Shown: piece after piece, positions 9,790-20,938 of the stretch
Position numbering within the stretch: the first letter of the stretch is position 1
Layout: every line of letters starts with the position of its first letter
Source: Candidatus Didemnitutus mandela
GTDB lineage: Bacteria > Verrucomicrobiota > Verrucomicrobiia > Opitutales > Opitutaceae
NCBI GenBank assembly: GCA_002591725.1
Contig: NJAL01000001.1
Coordinates: 1 to 64,000 of the forward strand
Direction of reading: 5' to 3'
DNA length: 64,000 bases
Position numbers and translations under genes: made by a program
Notes under the pieces: generated by a model
What the model was told of the DNA's origin: nothing
What the model saw: only the letters and a program-made list of their open reading frames with translations
The model's database searches: none

Positions 9790-10870
9790 CTTGTCGTAGG
9801 TTTTTCAATCAGCCTGCTCAAACACTTGCAAATGCATCGGTTCCGGTTGTACATCGTGAGCAATGAACGCTCCGGAATCGGGGCGTCGTTGAACAGAGTC
9901 GCGATGGTTGAAGCGGGCGCTGGACCGTTTTTAGATGGCGGGCTTTTTGTGGGCGCGATTTTTAGGAACGAGGAGCGCAAAAGGCGAGGCTGAGGGGGAA
10001 AGGCGATAGTTTTGTTCCCATGACGCGGGGTTGTCGGAAATTTTACATCGGGCCAGGCGCGTTGTGCTTGGGAAAACAGCGAATCGAAGAGGTCGGGTTT
10101 CAGTTTGGCATTTTGCGAATCCAGCCACCGCTGGGGCGCTGGAGCAAGCTGGCGTCATTTTTAGCTTCGCAGTGGCCATTGGTCGACACCAATGGTCTTA
10201 TGTTGCGAGTTGGACGAAATTAAATTGTGCTTCAATGATTGAAGCGTACCAGAGCCCGTCGGAGTGTGCGGTTTCTTCCGCCTGGTTTCCGTCGGGTTTT
10301 ATTTGGCGGCCGATGCGCATCTTGTTTCCTTCGCAAAGCTGGCGCTGGAGATCGTTTGGGTGGCTGGAACAATTTGGGCAAGAAACCACGAACCGTGATT
10401 GTTTTTTGCAGCCTGTTTGTCATTGACGGTCAGTGCGGTCAGAAGCACAGTCTAGCTACTGTGCAAACCAGGCGTGCACGGCTTCTTTCTCCTTTGCACC
10501 AAACGCAGGAGAGCTTTTCAGGACCAGCAGCGCGTTGACCAGCTCACCGAGACAGCGGGCGTTTGAGCACGCTGGAAATGCTGCCGCGGTTGGGTTGTGG
10601 TCGTGGCCAAAGGCTAAGGCGCACCTGGACGAAATTGAGGTTGGGGGTTGTTGGTGCGAAAAACAAGGTGCACAACGGCTTCGCCTAGCTTGGCGGGATG
10701 TTTCGTCCTGATGCACGGCCAAAGTAGCGGTAAGTTTGCAAATAGTTTCAAAAACATCCAAGGGGCATTCGTGATTGCCGCGGGTCACTTGGGCTTTGTT
10801 GTCGCGGCTGCCGTGACGGACAAACGGAAAATCGTCGGGTTTTTCGGATCTGGCTAGTAGTAGCGGGCGA
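9790..10870 (-). pseudogene. decayed alginate lyase family protein
   Basis: Minus-strand frames carry the diagnostic blocks of the alginate-lyase superfamily fold (alpha/alpha toroid). GHDHNPTAAAFPACSNARCL followed by GELVNALLVLKSSPAFGAKE (about 10612-10500) corresponds to the N-terminal half, where related enzymes have a GVxxIDTRxLxELIDAVxLL-like segment. EAVHAWFAQ then stop then LD corresponds to the WFxxYLDWL region. MRIGRQIKPDGNQAEETAHS with DGLWYASIIEAQFNFVQLAT and IGVDQWP (about 10318-10180) corresponds to the Q-I-xPDGxQPxExxRT...W-Y motif and the following GVDLW. At least three stops or frameshifts break the gene. Its neighbours, a heparinase II/III-type remnant upstream and an esterase remnant downstream, fit a uronate-polysaccharide utilisation locus. 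The ancestral role would be periplasmic depolymerisation of alginate or a similar polymer. Confidence 0.75.
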
Positions 10871-11069
10871 AGCTTAGGTAGTTGTGGATGTTGCCCCTCG
10901 GCGAGGGCTTAGGTTTTTCTCCGACGGTGACAGTCGGCGTTTTCTTCTCGGGTTTTGGCGTCGGCAGTGGGCGTGCGAAGTTGCGTTTCCGAGGTTTGTG
11001 GCAGTGCGGAAGAAAAAGAGTAACCGCCCAGTAGGGCGAATATTAGGCGATTTTTATCTCCAAGAAATC

Positions 11070-13010
11070 AACTAGCCGGAAACGCGAAGATAGGAGGCTC
11101 CAGGTGCGAAGTAACCAGTGTCCCTTCCAGCGCGATCGCGATCCGGGAGCCCGTTACTATGTCGTCGATTACCAGAGGTCGCGTGCGTTTGGAAATAGCG
11201 ATGATCATTTGTTTCATCGTGATGCTGACCATAAAAACGCTATGTTCGATACCGCTTTGGTCGACGATTTGAGTGGGTGATTGGCCGCTGACAGCTGAGA
11301 GCTTTGTGAGAAAGATGGAGACCGGTTGAACACTAGCCAACCAGCTGAGATAGGAAAACGCGGCGTAGTTGCCCTTGGTGTAGGTGAATTCGTCATATTT
11401 CACAGCAACAGATGAGCTCGGAGCCGCGATCTACTTCTGTAGTTGGGCTTCAGGGAACGTGTCGGTCTGGTCTTCCGTGTAAATCCACGTATAGCTGCCG
11501 ATGGCCCGCGAGGCGAGCAAGGTGCAGCCTGAGTGGATAAAAACTTGCATGGCGAGCGGCTGCTTGCTTATCGACTCGATCGATGGCCGTATAGACAATT
11601 ACGGGTGATCAAACAGATCGCTCGCTGCCTTTAGGGAAAATAAATTGCGTTTTCTCTGCGACAACGAGACTCGTTTTCCCCACTGCTGGCTGAGCGAAGC
11701 GCGGTTAGACAGCGTGGTGTTGGCAGGCTTGCTGTCGAAGGTAAACATGTTGTGGGTGGCGGCGGTGACATACCAGTTCGTGCGTTCCTTGCCGGCATAG
11801 GTGCCCGCGCGAAAAGCCGGTTAGGTGACCTTCCGCTTTCTAGGATAAGACTCAATCGATCGTTACTGCTGTGGTTGTCTGCGACGGCGACTCCGTAGAA
11901 GAACAGATAACTCTGGCCGGCGTTGGGCGAGTTTTAAGCGTTGCGAAAGCCGGACTGACCGTTCGTGAAAAAAACGTTGGGGTAGCAAGCAGGAACTGTT
12001 GCCTGGAGCGACGGGTCCGTGCGTGAGGGGCTCGTCGATTTCGATCGGGTAATCCAAGCGGGTTCTAATGTAGTTGAAGCTGCTTTCGCTGTCCTCGATT
12101 TTGATGGGTGTGAGATAGCACGCTTTGTAGCTCCAGGCGAGAGCCTCGGTGAGCGGCGCATGGAAATAGGGTCGGGTATTGACGTTTCAATAGACATCGC
12201 TAAAGAGCTGGATGGGTATGGACTGAGGAGAGAAGCCCTCCGATGTTAGGAGGCAAGCCTTGGTTGTTGCGCACTTCGCGCCATGACTTCGAGAGCGGAT
12301 CGAAGCGAGGGGAATCTATCTATGGTCGAAATGTTGCGGCAGTGGTAGAGGAATGGCACGAAGTTTTCTGGCCAGAAGGTTGGGAAGTGACTCTCTTTGC
12401 GATAAATGCTGTCGTTGTTAGAAAGTAGCGCGTGCTCTCTTTGGTAGCCTCGAGGATAACATGGCCAAGCCAGAGTTTGACCTTGAGGATGAGAAAAGAT
12501 GCCAGCGTTATAGAGCCGAGTACCGAGGCTGGCCTTGAAAGATGGCTGTGCGGGCTCGTGGGAAAAGGCTTTCATAAACACACTTAGCTTCTCCCTGGCG
12601 AGCCGCTCGGGAATCTAGGCCGCGCTAGCGGGGGGGCGGGGTAAGGCTGAAGGCAATTGCAGGAAGCGATGTAGCTTTGCAGCCAAAAGCTGGGAAAGAT
12701 CTCGTCGACGGCATTGCCCTAAATTTCCGAATCGAGTTCAAAAATGGGCCGTCGCAGACACGAAAGAGTAGCTCCTTGGTCCGGAGAATTTTGCGCGGCG
12801 GAGCAATCAAGGAGAAAACCGACCAGGGCGGTGGCCGGCATCGCGCCGTAGTGTTTGTGGATGGCTTCAGTTTTTTTGCCCTCGGCGTAGCAGAAAGCAA
12901 TTTTGGTGAGATTGGCGGATTTCTGGATCGTAGTACTGCGTTCTGGAGAAATTGTCGGCAGCTGGCTTCTGCTTCAACGCCAGCAGCTTGCCTGCCTTGA
13001 ACCAAGGCGA
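11070..13010 (-). pseudogene. decayed heparinase II/III-family (oligoalginate lyase-like) protein
   Basis: In the minus strand, SYLFFYGVAVADNHSSND (about 11910-11860), GTYAGKERTNWYVTAATHNM (about 11805-11745) and FDSKPANTTLSN follow the pattern of heparinase II/III proteins. There, a conserved GHSHxDxL region is followed by a GTxxYG...WYxxTxAHNTVxVDG block. Further on, GSYTWIYTEDQTDTFPE (about 11490-11440) fits the TYDWVxH segment, and KYDEFTYTKGNYAAFSYLSW with IEHSVFMVS and RPLVIDDIVTG (about 11400-11150) forms the C-terminal beta-sheet part. Upstream sequence to about 13010 is probably its alpha-helical N-terminus (for example FRSALEVMARSAQ-like pieces near 12290), but that limit is uncertain. 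Multiple stops and frame changes are present. The gene would have cleaved uronic-acid polysaccharides or oligosaccharides. Confidence 0.6.
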
Positions 13011-16000
13011 CGGATCAATTCCATTCGGGGCAGGACCGGGCTTCTGGAATGGCCAAGCCGCTGTAGGAAGTGTAGAAATGGGTGGCGGTCTTTTTACTGA
13101 CTAAGATTAGGACCGTTACGAAGGGAAAGCTAGGAAGGAGATAAAAAGGAAGAAGTTCCGATTCGCGGAAAGATAGTAAGAGGTCGATGATGGATTTTTC
13201 ACTTACCGAGTCGCGGGTGAGCGAATGGCCAATTCCGGGTAGGCACGGAGAACATTTCGCAAAGAGTTGCGTCGTTGCTCGCGGTGTTCGACTCCGAGAG
13301 GGTGGCGAGTATCATGGCACTCGCAGTTTGGTCGAAGCGGTCAGTCGGAGTGACGTGATAAGGCGCGGTGACGTGACGACCTTCGCTGGTGTTGTCGAGT
13401 CGTGTGCAGCCAACGAGTTGGCTGCGAAGCCAAACAACGGCTGGATAGCTGTGTTGGAATCGTCGGACGCAGGCCGGAACACAGCGAAGGCTGTGCGTTC
13501 CACGGCCGGTTTTTTTCAGTAGCAGAACAAAGCTGAGGCACAACACAATTGGTTGCCGTGGCTCGATGTGATGCACGTGGGGCAGCCAGCCGGCTGCGCC
13601 AGAAAACAAAAGTTTCGGTTCTCTTATTAACCTGGCCGGCTTGGGGCGCTGGAGGTTGTATCTGCAACAGCAGATAATCGGCTTCGAGTTCTACGCCAAC
13701 AGTGGAGTTAACGCAGAAGTTGGTGAGCGCAGAAAATGTGTAGCAAAAGTGGATGCCCGTGCGGTAACTAAGATTGTTCCATTCCCATGTTCTGTAGCGT
13801 GTCGACTATGAAGCTGGCGTTGAAAATTTTAATTTTACCGTCGGGCAGATTGTGCGTGATAAGTTTGGGTGCGTGCATGGTGCGGACAAAACCGCCATAT
13901 GGTGTTGGTGTTTGGCTAGCAGTGGTTGTTCTGTTTCTTTCCAGAAGCCGCGATGCGGAGGAAACAGCAGCGGAGTGAACCCCTTGGTGGCCAAATATGG
14001 TGAGGCGGGTGCAGGGCAAGGTCCGACGGTTTGTGAAAAATATCCATCGATTTCAGAGCGAGTGCGCTTGGGGCGTTGGGTAATGGGATGCGATGGAAAG
14101 AGATCGGTGTTGCGCGTTGCACAGCCGGAGCAACAGACCAGGGGAAAAGACCGGTGTAGTTTTCTGCGAGCGCTAGGCCGAGGACATTAAGCTAGTTGAA
14201 GCGATACATAGTCGACCAGCTGAAGACGGTATGTTCGCTTCTAGCGGAAAAATGCTGATCGCCCGCCACGAAGAGCCGCACCAGCTTTGCGCTAGGGGGA
14301 AATCCTGTGTGCCTATGCAGATGGCCCCACACCAATCAGTAAAAGTGGAAGGCATAGGGTGTTGTAGTGGCCGTAAGCTTTATTGATGTCGTCTTCGAGC
14401 TAGCAGCTGCTGTAGTCTTATTGTTTCGAGTTGGTTTAGGCCCGGCGGTGGTGGCTGCGTGGCCGGTGCGATCGGTAGCGTTGATTTTCCTGGGAAACTC
14501 GAGGCTGTGCAACCGACATGGACTGGTTTTTATTGTTGGCGATGCCATCGCCGCAATAGTTGGCGAGCCAACAGGCGATTTGTGCGTGCAAAGGGTTCCA
14601 AGAGATAATTCGAAACGATTTAGAGTGCCATGGTAAGCAGATCCATTTTGGCATGATGCTGGTGGTGGCTGGCATTCGGCTCCAGAACTTTGGGTGGGGG
14701 GAATCGGTACCTAGCAGCAGTGTGGTGCGATGCCAGCTGGAAATGTGCGTGCGAAGAACTGCGTTTCCCGAATGAGATGTAGATTGCGACCAGAAGGCGG
14801 CAAGGGTGAGTCATCGCGCGAAAGGTTCGAACCGGTCGGTTTGATGGTTGCGGTCGACGGGCTTGTCTTGAGTGTCGAGGTCCGCCCGACCGGGACGCAT
14901 GAGGACGGCCAGCGGCTCAAGGAGCCCGCGGGCGAAAGCCTGCCAAGATACGAGGCGGAAAAGATTATGGGAGTAGACACGGCGCGAATTCGGAAGTTGT
15001 TCAGCCCAAAAGATTGTAGGAGTCGGCTGTTGTGTTGCGGGGCGAGAAAAGGCCGGCTTTCTGCTTAAGCCTGGAGATTTTCGGATACAAAGAAACTGGT
15101 ATTGCGCTGCCGGTTGGTTAGTGGGTCGGCTGGCGAGATTCGGTGTTGGAATGGCGTTCGGCAGTTTACGGAAGGTAGAGTTAGTCGGCAGCGGTTTGGT
15201 GGAGAAAGACATCGAGGTCGATCATGATTTGCTTCTCTTTCGTGGCGCGGAGAAACGCGGCAGTTCGCCAACTACGGAACTGCGACCGATGTTGACAAAA
15301 ATACATCTGTAGCGAATGAGGCCGAGCAAGGTGTTCGGTGACGATGCCAGTCGTAGCTGGAATCAACGGCGCTAGTTCGACGATGGTGCAGCTTCTCGCG
15401 AAAAGTGCAGCACGGCGGATATCGAAATTGGCTTCAGTCGATTCGTCCACGCTGGGCACGAAGGTACTGATCTGGCAGTAAAAGGGCTGTAGCAGGGCAC
15501 AAGCTGACCGGAACCGCGTCCGGCCGAACAACGACGCAGTTGCGGAGTTACCATCTTTCTACGCGCTTTCGTGGTGCATCTTGAGTGTTTAGTAAGTGGC
15601 GCCTCTCAGGCAGGAGAAAACACGAAACAGCGTCCATTTGGCGACGGTGCGCGATATCGAGCCACCTCAGTTCGAAACAAACAGGCCGCGTTCGAGGTGT
15701 TCGCGCGATACAAGTTTCTTAATTGAATCAGCGAAAAACAGTTATAGCGAAGATTGGGTGGCATTTGCTCCGGAAGGGGGTGGAGCCTTCAAACAGACAA
15801 GGAGGACCTCGGGGGCGGCTTGAGCCAGCTGTCTGGCGAGCAGCGCCTCAGAGGCAAACTCGATGCTCTAAAAGTGTGCAAAAGGGATCGTTAGTTTTTG
15901 GACACTCTGAAGAATCGGATCGGGCAAGAAAACTTGAAGTTCCTGGAAATAGGGCTGGAAAAGATGGAGATAAGGCGCGGTATGTTAGGCAGGTGGATAA

Positions 16001-16480
16001 CGATCGAGAGTTTCGGCGTTCGGTTCCTGCGTGACCTGAAGCGGACTGGCATTGGCGGGATAGCTTTTCTCTTAGATTGTAAGTGTACGGCTATCTTCCC
16101 CGAAGTTGAGCAGCGGGCCGACGGTATACAGGGGAGCTGTTTTTATCCTTGTTCACTGGTGCACGTAGGTGGCTTTTGCGGATACGGAAGCAGGGTGTAT
16201 TTGTCGGCGTGATAAGGTCGTTCTGCTATGAGCCGGATCCGAGTGCACGAAGACGCAGAGGCTGGCTAGCGGTTTCGACAGCAAAGGCGCGAATACGATC
16301 ATGATATGAAGCCGAAAACGTCGATGGCGAAGTTAAGGCTGCAATTCATGAAGCGTGCGTTACTCGGAGAAAGGTATCCGCTGCGTTGGAATTCAAAGCG
16401 CAAGACAAGATCGCTTTGGTTTCCTGGATCTCGACGAAAAAAAGAAATTTTCCAGGGATATGCTGCACACTGTCGGGATC
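13011..16480. other. long stretch of decayed sequence, no identifiable gene
   Basis: I find no intact gene in these 3.5 kb. Minus-strand frames are open more often than expected (for example 14811-15212 and 15181-15531), and phrases such as GKIKIFNASFIVDTLQNMG (about 13845-13790) and LVRLFVAGDQHFSARSEHTV (about 14290-14230) look protein-like. The order of neighbouring remnants suggests one or two large secreted polysaccharide-active enzymes or sugar transporters once lay here. None can be named from the sequence alone. Confidence 0.4.
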
Positions 16481-16489
16481 AGGTAGATG

Positions 16490-17164
16490 TCACTTGGAGC
16501 ATCCGGAGTTTTTCAGAAACAGCTTTCGATCGCGGCGATGCCCTGTGTTTCGATCATGTGCTTGAAATTGGCGCGGCTTGGGTGGACGCTGGACCCAGAA
16601 GACCGAGATAAGGTTTGGCGATGTAGGGACGGGCCGCGAGCATGTGATAGGACTCGGTTTTCTCTGAAGGGACTTTGCATGATTTTTGTGCGAAGAGGCG
16701 GCGGTCGAGTTGGCCTTTGAAGTGGGCCTGGATGGCGGGGTCAAGAAACTTGACCAGCAATTGAGGTTACGCTCCGAAGCGAACGACGCGTTTTTCTCTG
16801 AAAAATAAGCTACTTCCCCTACCAACGCTGCTGTGAGGCCATTCCGCTGGCCGCAGAAGTCGATTTGCGACCGTTCTTTCTCGGTGGCTTCGCCTCTAAT
16901 GTTGATCGCTCGGATGGTGGATCCGATCCAGTCTTTAGAAGAGTGCGAGTCAGCTGGCGCGGTTCTCCCGGTCAGCTCATCGAGCAAACAGCCTTCTGTG
17001 TAGGTGTGATAGACGTGGTTGGACAGGAACATGGGGATGCAACCGGCGGAGCTGGCATTTGGCGGACCGGACCAAGCCGCGGGAACACAGACTGCGTGGA
17101 AGGTCAAACAAAAGGATAAGAACACTGGTTGCACAAAATTGGCAGTGGCGCTGGCAACGACCAA
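16490..17164 (-). pseudogene. unidentified exported protein remnant
   Basis: A 224-codon minus-strand open frame starts with a segment resembling a signal peptide (VQPVFLSFCLTFHAVCVPAA). It continues through protein-like sequence (NHVYHTYTEGCLLDELTGRT, KDWIGSTIRAINIRGEATE). Its second half becomes S/P/T-rich, while an adjacent frame (16554-16760) reads more like folded protein (FLDPAIQAHFKGQLDRRLF). I interpret this as a frameshift inside a decayed gene. It lies directly downstream of the TonB-dependent receptor remnant on the same strand. Function unknown; a secreted polysaccharide-active enzyme would fit the context. Confidence 0.4.
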
Positions 17165-17319
17165 TATTTTGTGGAAGCTGGAATTTATGAAAAATAGAAA
17201 GCTACGCCATTAGATAATGGAAAGGCTTTAGCCAGCCGCCACCCCGGCGGTGGACCGTAGGTGTAGCGGTGGTCAAGAAAGTTGCCCGCATTGGTTTTTC
17301 TGTCGCTAAACAGCCAATC

Positions 17320-18580
17320 TTGAACTTTTAGCTACGCTAGCATTGGGAGCGTTATAGGCGAAATGGAGGCTATTATCGGCGCGGCTGGGGCTGCTGGTGA
17401 AGACGCTCTCCTCGGTAAGGTCAGAAAAGAACAGAAATCCGTTGGAGAAGCGCTTGCTGACGACCGGATCCAAGACAGAGGTGGTGGTGGTGTGTCCGGT
17501 GTCCGGTGTCCGGTCGAGAGATTGACGAGCGACTTGGAAACGTAGTACGGATGGCCGGCGATGTAGAGGGCCCTTGAATCTACCGTCCTTGAATTCGTAT
17601 TCGGTGCTAATACCGCGCGTGTCGCGGAAGAGCATGGCGCGGTGAGGTGCTAATTAGGAAACGGGTACGTCGGTGTAGCAGAGCTGTAGCCGCCGAAGGA
17701 TTGCCGCGACGATGTGACGGCGTAATTTGAAGTCAAAATTCGATACCATTGGGGGCGCTGTTTGTCGACCATGTAGGTAACATTCGTCATGTTGCCGGCC
17801 GCGGGACGTTGTTCAGTAAAATGTCAGAATAACCGAGCGTGAAGATACGGCGGATTTGAAAGAAATCGATTTTGACGCCGGCTTCCCAGCCTTACCCAAT
17901 TTTGTTTAGCAGCGGAAAAAGGTGACTCCGTTTTTGTCGAGGCTTGTCGTCGATCTGCGGTATAAATGAGGTGTTGGCTTTGGCGTAGATCGTGACGGCG
18001 GGCATCACGCGATAGTTCAAGCCAAACTGGTGTATGAAGGTATGGGGCGGAGAATTCCGTAAGCACGGGCCTTGCGGTGCGCAGATCGTTGTTGATGCTC
18101 TTCGATGGTTCTGTAGCAAATCCTGTCGAGCGTGATGGCGCCTTATCTGAGGAAACCGCCGTAGGTGTCTATCCAGTCATCTTCTTTCTGGGTGATGCTG
18201 TAAATGGACAGGTTGTCGAGGGAGCTGAGGAAAGTGTAGCTGAAATTTACGGCGCTTAGGCTGTTTTTGCGACTGGGGACTAGAAGAACCGAGCTATTGG
18301 TTGCGTCGTATCGTTGGGGTGACTCCGACTGCCGCTAATAGCCGAGTGTGAAGAGCAATTTGTGTTTTACAGGGCCGGTGTTAAAAGGCAGAGAAAAGAT
18401 CGCACCACCATCAGGGTTGGGGGGGACGCGGGCCGTGTTGTCGTGCAGAAGCGTGTCTATTGAGGAGTTGTAAGGTTAAGTAAATACGGCTGCTGACCAT
18501 TCTCATCAAGGGCTCTGCTGGATAGTTGAAAGAAAAAAGAGCTTTGGATCACGGACACAAAAGCAGCAGGGGTTGGTTCA
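17320..18580 (-). pseudogene. decayed TonB-dependent outer-membrane receptor (C-terminal half)
   Basis: Minus-strand pieces in several frames match the beta-barrel of TonB-dependent (siderophore-receptor-like) proteins. In order they are FNTGPVKHKLLFTLGY (about 18385-18335), NFSYTFLSSLDNLSIYSITQ (about 18250-18190), FIHQFGLNYRVMPAVTIYAK and ANTSFIPQIDD (about 18040-17955), GWEAGVKIDF then IFTLGYSDILLNNVP (about 17890-17810), and STEYEFKDGRFKG (about 17605-17565). The usual end block is SKRFSNGFLFFSDL (about 17460-17415) and the terminal barrel strand is near 17370-17330. Frameshifts and stops separate the blocks. Only about 400 residues' worth of sequence is recognisable, so the N-terminal plug is deleted or eroded. 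This is the uptake component expected for a polysaccharide-utilisation locus and shows that the ancestor had an outer membrane. Confidence 0.85.
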
Positions 18581-19320
18581 GCCCATTGGGTGATTATTTG
18601 CCAGATATTGGGGAGGGTCCCACCCTATTGTCCGCTACTTCTCTGGCAAAAGGCGGGTTTTTGATTACACTACACTAAATAAATAGAGATCGGCGGCCAA
18701 GGCCAATACGGTTGGTTATATACTACCTTAAACAGCTACGGCTAGAGCAGGAAGAAGGAAGGCATTTTTCGGTGAGAGAGATTAATATCATTGGCTGCCT
18801 AGAACAACAGACGGGTGTGTTTTTGTACGCTATTCCTAGGGAATAGCTTTTCTTCCTGCTTATAAGAAAATTGCCTTGCTGCGCAGAGGCTTGGGACAGC
18901 CAAGCTTGGAATAATCCTGGCTTCCCTTTGCATTTCTACCGGGAATGGTTCCAACCGACAAACTTGGTTTCTTTAGCTACCTCTCAAATTTTGTTGAGCA
19001 ACGACGGTGGTTTTGGTGTTTTTCCACAAAGTGTGGTGTTGGGGGCTAATGAGTAGTATTTTTCAAACCGTTACAAACCGGGACGAGCTATGCTGAGTTA
19101 GCATTTGTTGGCAATTGCGGTTGATTCCTCCCCCAAAGCGGCTTTCGCTCAAGGTGTTTCTGGTTTTATAAACCATCGTTCTTTCGTTCCGTTTGGATCT
19201 GTCGCAACATTGCGCGATTCTGCTACTTTTACCCTTTCGCTTAAAGGTGTCGTGCTACTATACAGTCCAAGGAGTGGGCGAGTGAGGCGTGGCATTAATT
19301 GTCGAGCGAATGGACGGCAC
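18581..19320. other. stretch without an identifiable gene; AT-rich, possible old promoter region
   Basis: No gene is recognisable. The segment 18650-18770 is AT-rich and lies between the diverging TonB receptor (minus) and kinase-like (plus) remnants, where promoters would be expected. The plus strand from about 19100 may hold an eroded N-terminus of the AarF/UbiB-like remnant, but no motif is visible there. Confidence 0.35.
18829..18852 (+). terminator. short hairpin followed by T-run (possible terminator)
   Basis: The bases 18829-18847 form a perfect 8-bp inverted repeat with a 3-base loop (GCTATTCC-TAG-GGAATAGC), followed directly by TTTT. The stem is AT-rich and short, and no intact gene ends here, so it may be a relic or chance. 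Confidence 0.25.
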
Positions 19321-20917
19321 ATCTGGATCAAGGTTGGCCAGGTGCTTGTTTATGCGTAACGATTTGTTTTCGCCAAAATTTTGCAACAAACTGGGCCAAC
19401 CTCCAGCCAGGAGCGGTCTTTCGCTTTTTATTAAACGGGTATTGCGATGCGATTGCTCGAGGAGGGGATCTAGAGCACTTCTTTGGAAAGGTTTTCTTGC
19501 AATTTGGTAGGCGCCCATTTGCCGCCGTATTGCTCTGTCGGGTGTAATAGAGCGCGTTTTTCTGAGAACGGTTTTGTATGGTTGTGGCCAAAATTCAGCA
19601 ACCTTGCACTGCCGAGCATCTTTGGCGGCTGATCTGTTTTTGTGGTCTGCTCCAGTCGCTCGGCTGTATGGATCACTTCTCCTGGAACGAGACGCTGAAG
19701 GTTATGTGCTAAATGATGGAGGAGAGAAACCTGATTTCCGTTACGAGGCGGCGGCACATGCGGTGCTTCCTCAAAACACTTTGCAAACACAAGGGTTGCG
19801 AAGCTGCTCGTGCTTTTTCAATATTCTGGCGAACGCCTATCCATGATGGATCTCTGCAAAGTCACCTTTGTGAGCAAATGGATGAAAGTCGAGCGCACAG
19901 ATTAACGTTGCTCCCTAAATCAGGTAAAACAACCTCGATTCCAAGAAAATTGTGCGGCTGCTTTTATTCCCAATGCTGTCAGGTCTATGGGGGCATGTGT
20001 TTCTACGGATGACTTGCATCCCGGCAGCATCATCGTGCTTCGGGAAAATAAGCTCGCTTTCGTGGATTTGGGCGGAGTCGCTTTTCCTGACCAGGATTTT
20101 ATCAAGACCTTATGAACAATATTTACAGGATTTTGAAAAGAACGAGATGTCCACTTACGCCGATCTTTATTTCATGATGACGGATCTTCGCCTGCCTTCC
20201 ACTATTGATCTCGCTCTTGTGAAAAAGGAACTAGTAGCCGCTTCCCATCGCCATCATCTGCGGGGTCGGATGCCCAGCTTGCCCTTTCAGGAACGTTCTC
20301 TGGAAGACAACGCCTTTGAACTTACTCGAATTGCTGGCGCACACCGCTTCGAGATAAATTGGAATCTCCTAAAAATGGGCCGCTGGTTCGGTGTTATCGA
20401 CCAAAATGTCGGCGTTCTGAAACCCAATATAGTTTATAATAAAAAAATTGCCCGTTACTTGTGTAAAACCGCTGAGTGCAAGGAGCGACCGTTCTGGGAG
20501 TTGATGCCAAAGCTTCTTGGCAAAATGGAACTTTATTTATCGGTGCTTAGGCCGACGTTGTTGAGTTGCTCCTTTCAGTTCGGTTCGTCCAGCGGTTATA
20601 ATGTGCCCATTACCGGCATGATTCTCGGTTTTCTCCGCTGCGGACTTTGGGGTGTCTTGTTCGTGGTGGTTTGGATCTTCCTTTATCAGCACTGCTACTC
20701 ATGGATTGCGCCCATCTACGCGCACCGTAATGCGATTCTAATTTCGATCAAGTCGATCCCACATCACAGTGAGGTCACTTGGTCAGGATTAAACTTAGTC
20801 CTGACCTCGGTTAATTTCCAGGTGGCCTGCTGGGTTAAACACCTCCTCAAGCTTCTCGGCTTGGAAGTCCGGCGATCGCTCGTAGAAAGATTCACCCCCC
20901 TTAACTTTTTTCCTTGA
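19321..20917 (+). pseudogene. decayed AarF/UbiB (ABC1) family protein-kinase-like gene
   Basis: This is a member of the ABC1/UbiB atypical kinase family (ubiquinone biosynthesis/lipid homeostasis, membrane-bound). The conserved blocks appear in order but in different frames. They include IWIKVGQVL (19321-19346), FMRNDLFSPKFCNKLGQ (about 19348-19398; family: SxRxDLLPxxFxxELxxLQD), RRPFAAVLLCRV (about 19508-19545; family: PxAxASIxQVH), VVAKIQQP (about 19577; family: VAVKVQRP) and PDFRYEAA (about 19729; family: ELDFxxEA). DDLHPGS (20008-20028) is the catalytic loop, VDLGG (about 20062) replaces the metal-binding DFG, and a stop follows near 20115. Another frame then stays open to 20917 with two membrane-spanning segments (about 20610-20730), typical of the family's C-terminus. 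The last stop (20915-20917) lies in the same frame as, and 21 bases before, the first PKS start. Confidence 0.85.
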
Positions 20918-20938
20918 AACCTATTTATCCCTTTTTTT

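Noticed and set aside
16490..17164. 224-codon minus-strand open frame as an intact gene
   Set aside because: Its second half is low-complexity S/P/T-rich while a neighbouring frame looks more protein-like, so it is better explained as a frameshifted remnant; listed as pseudogene only.
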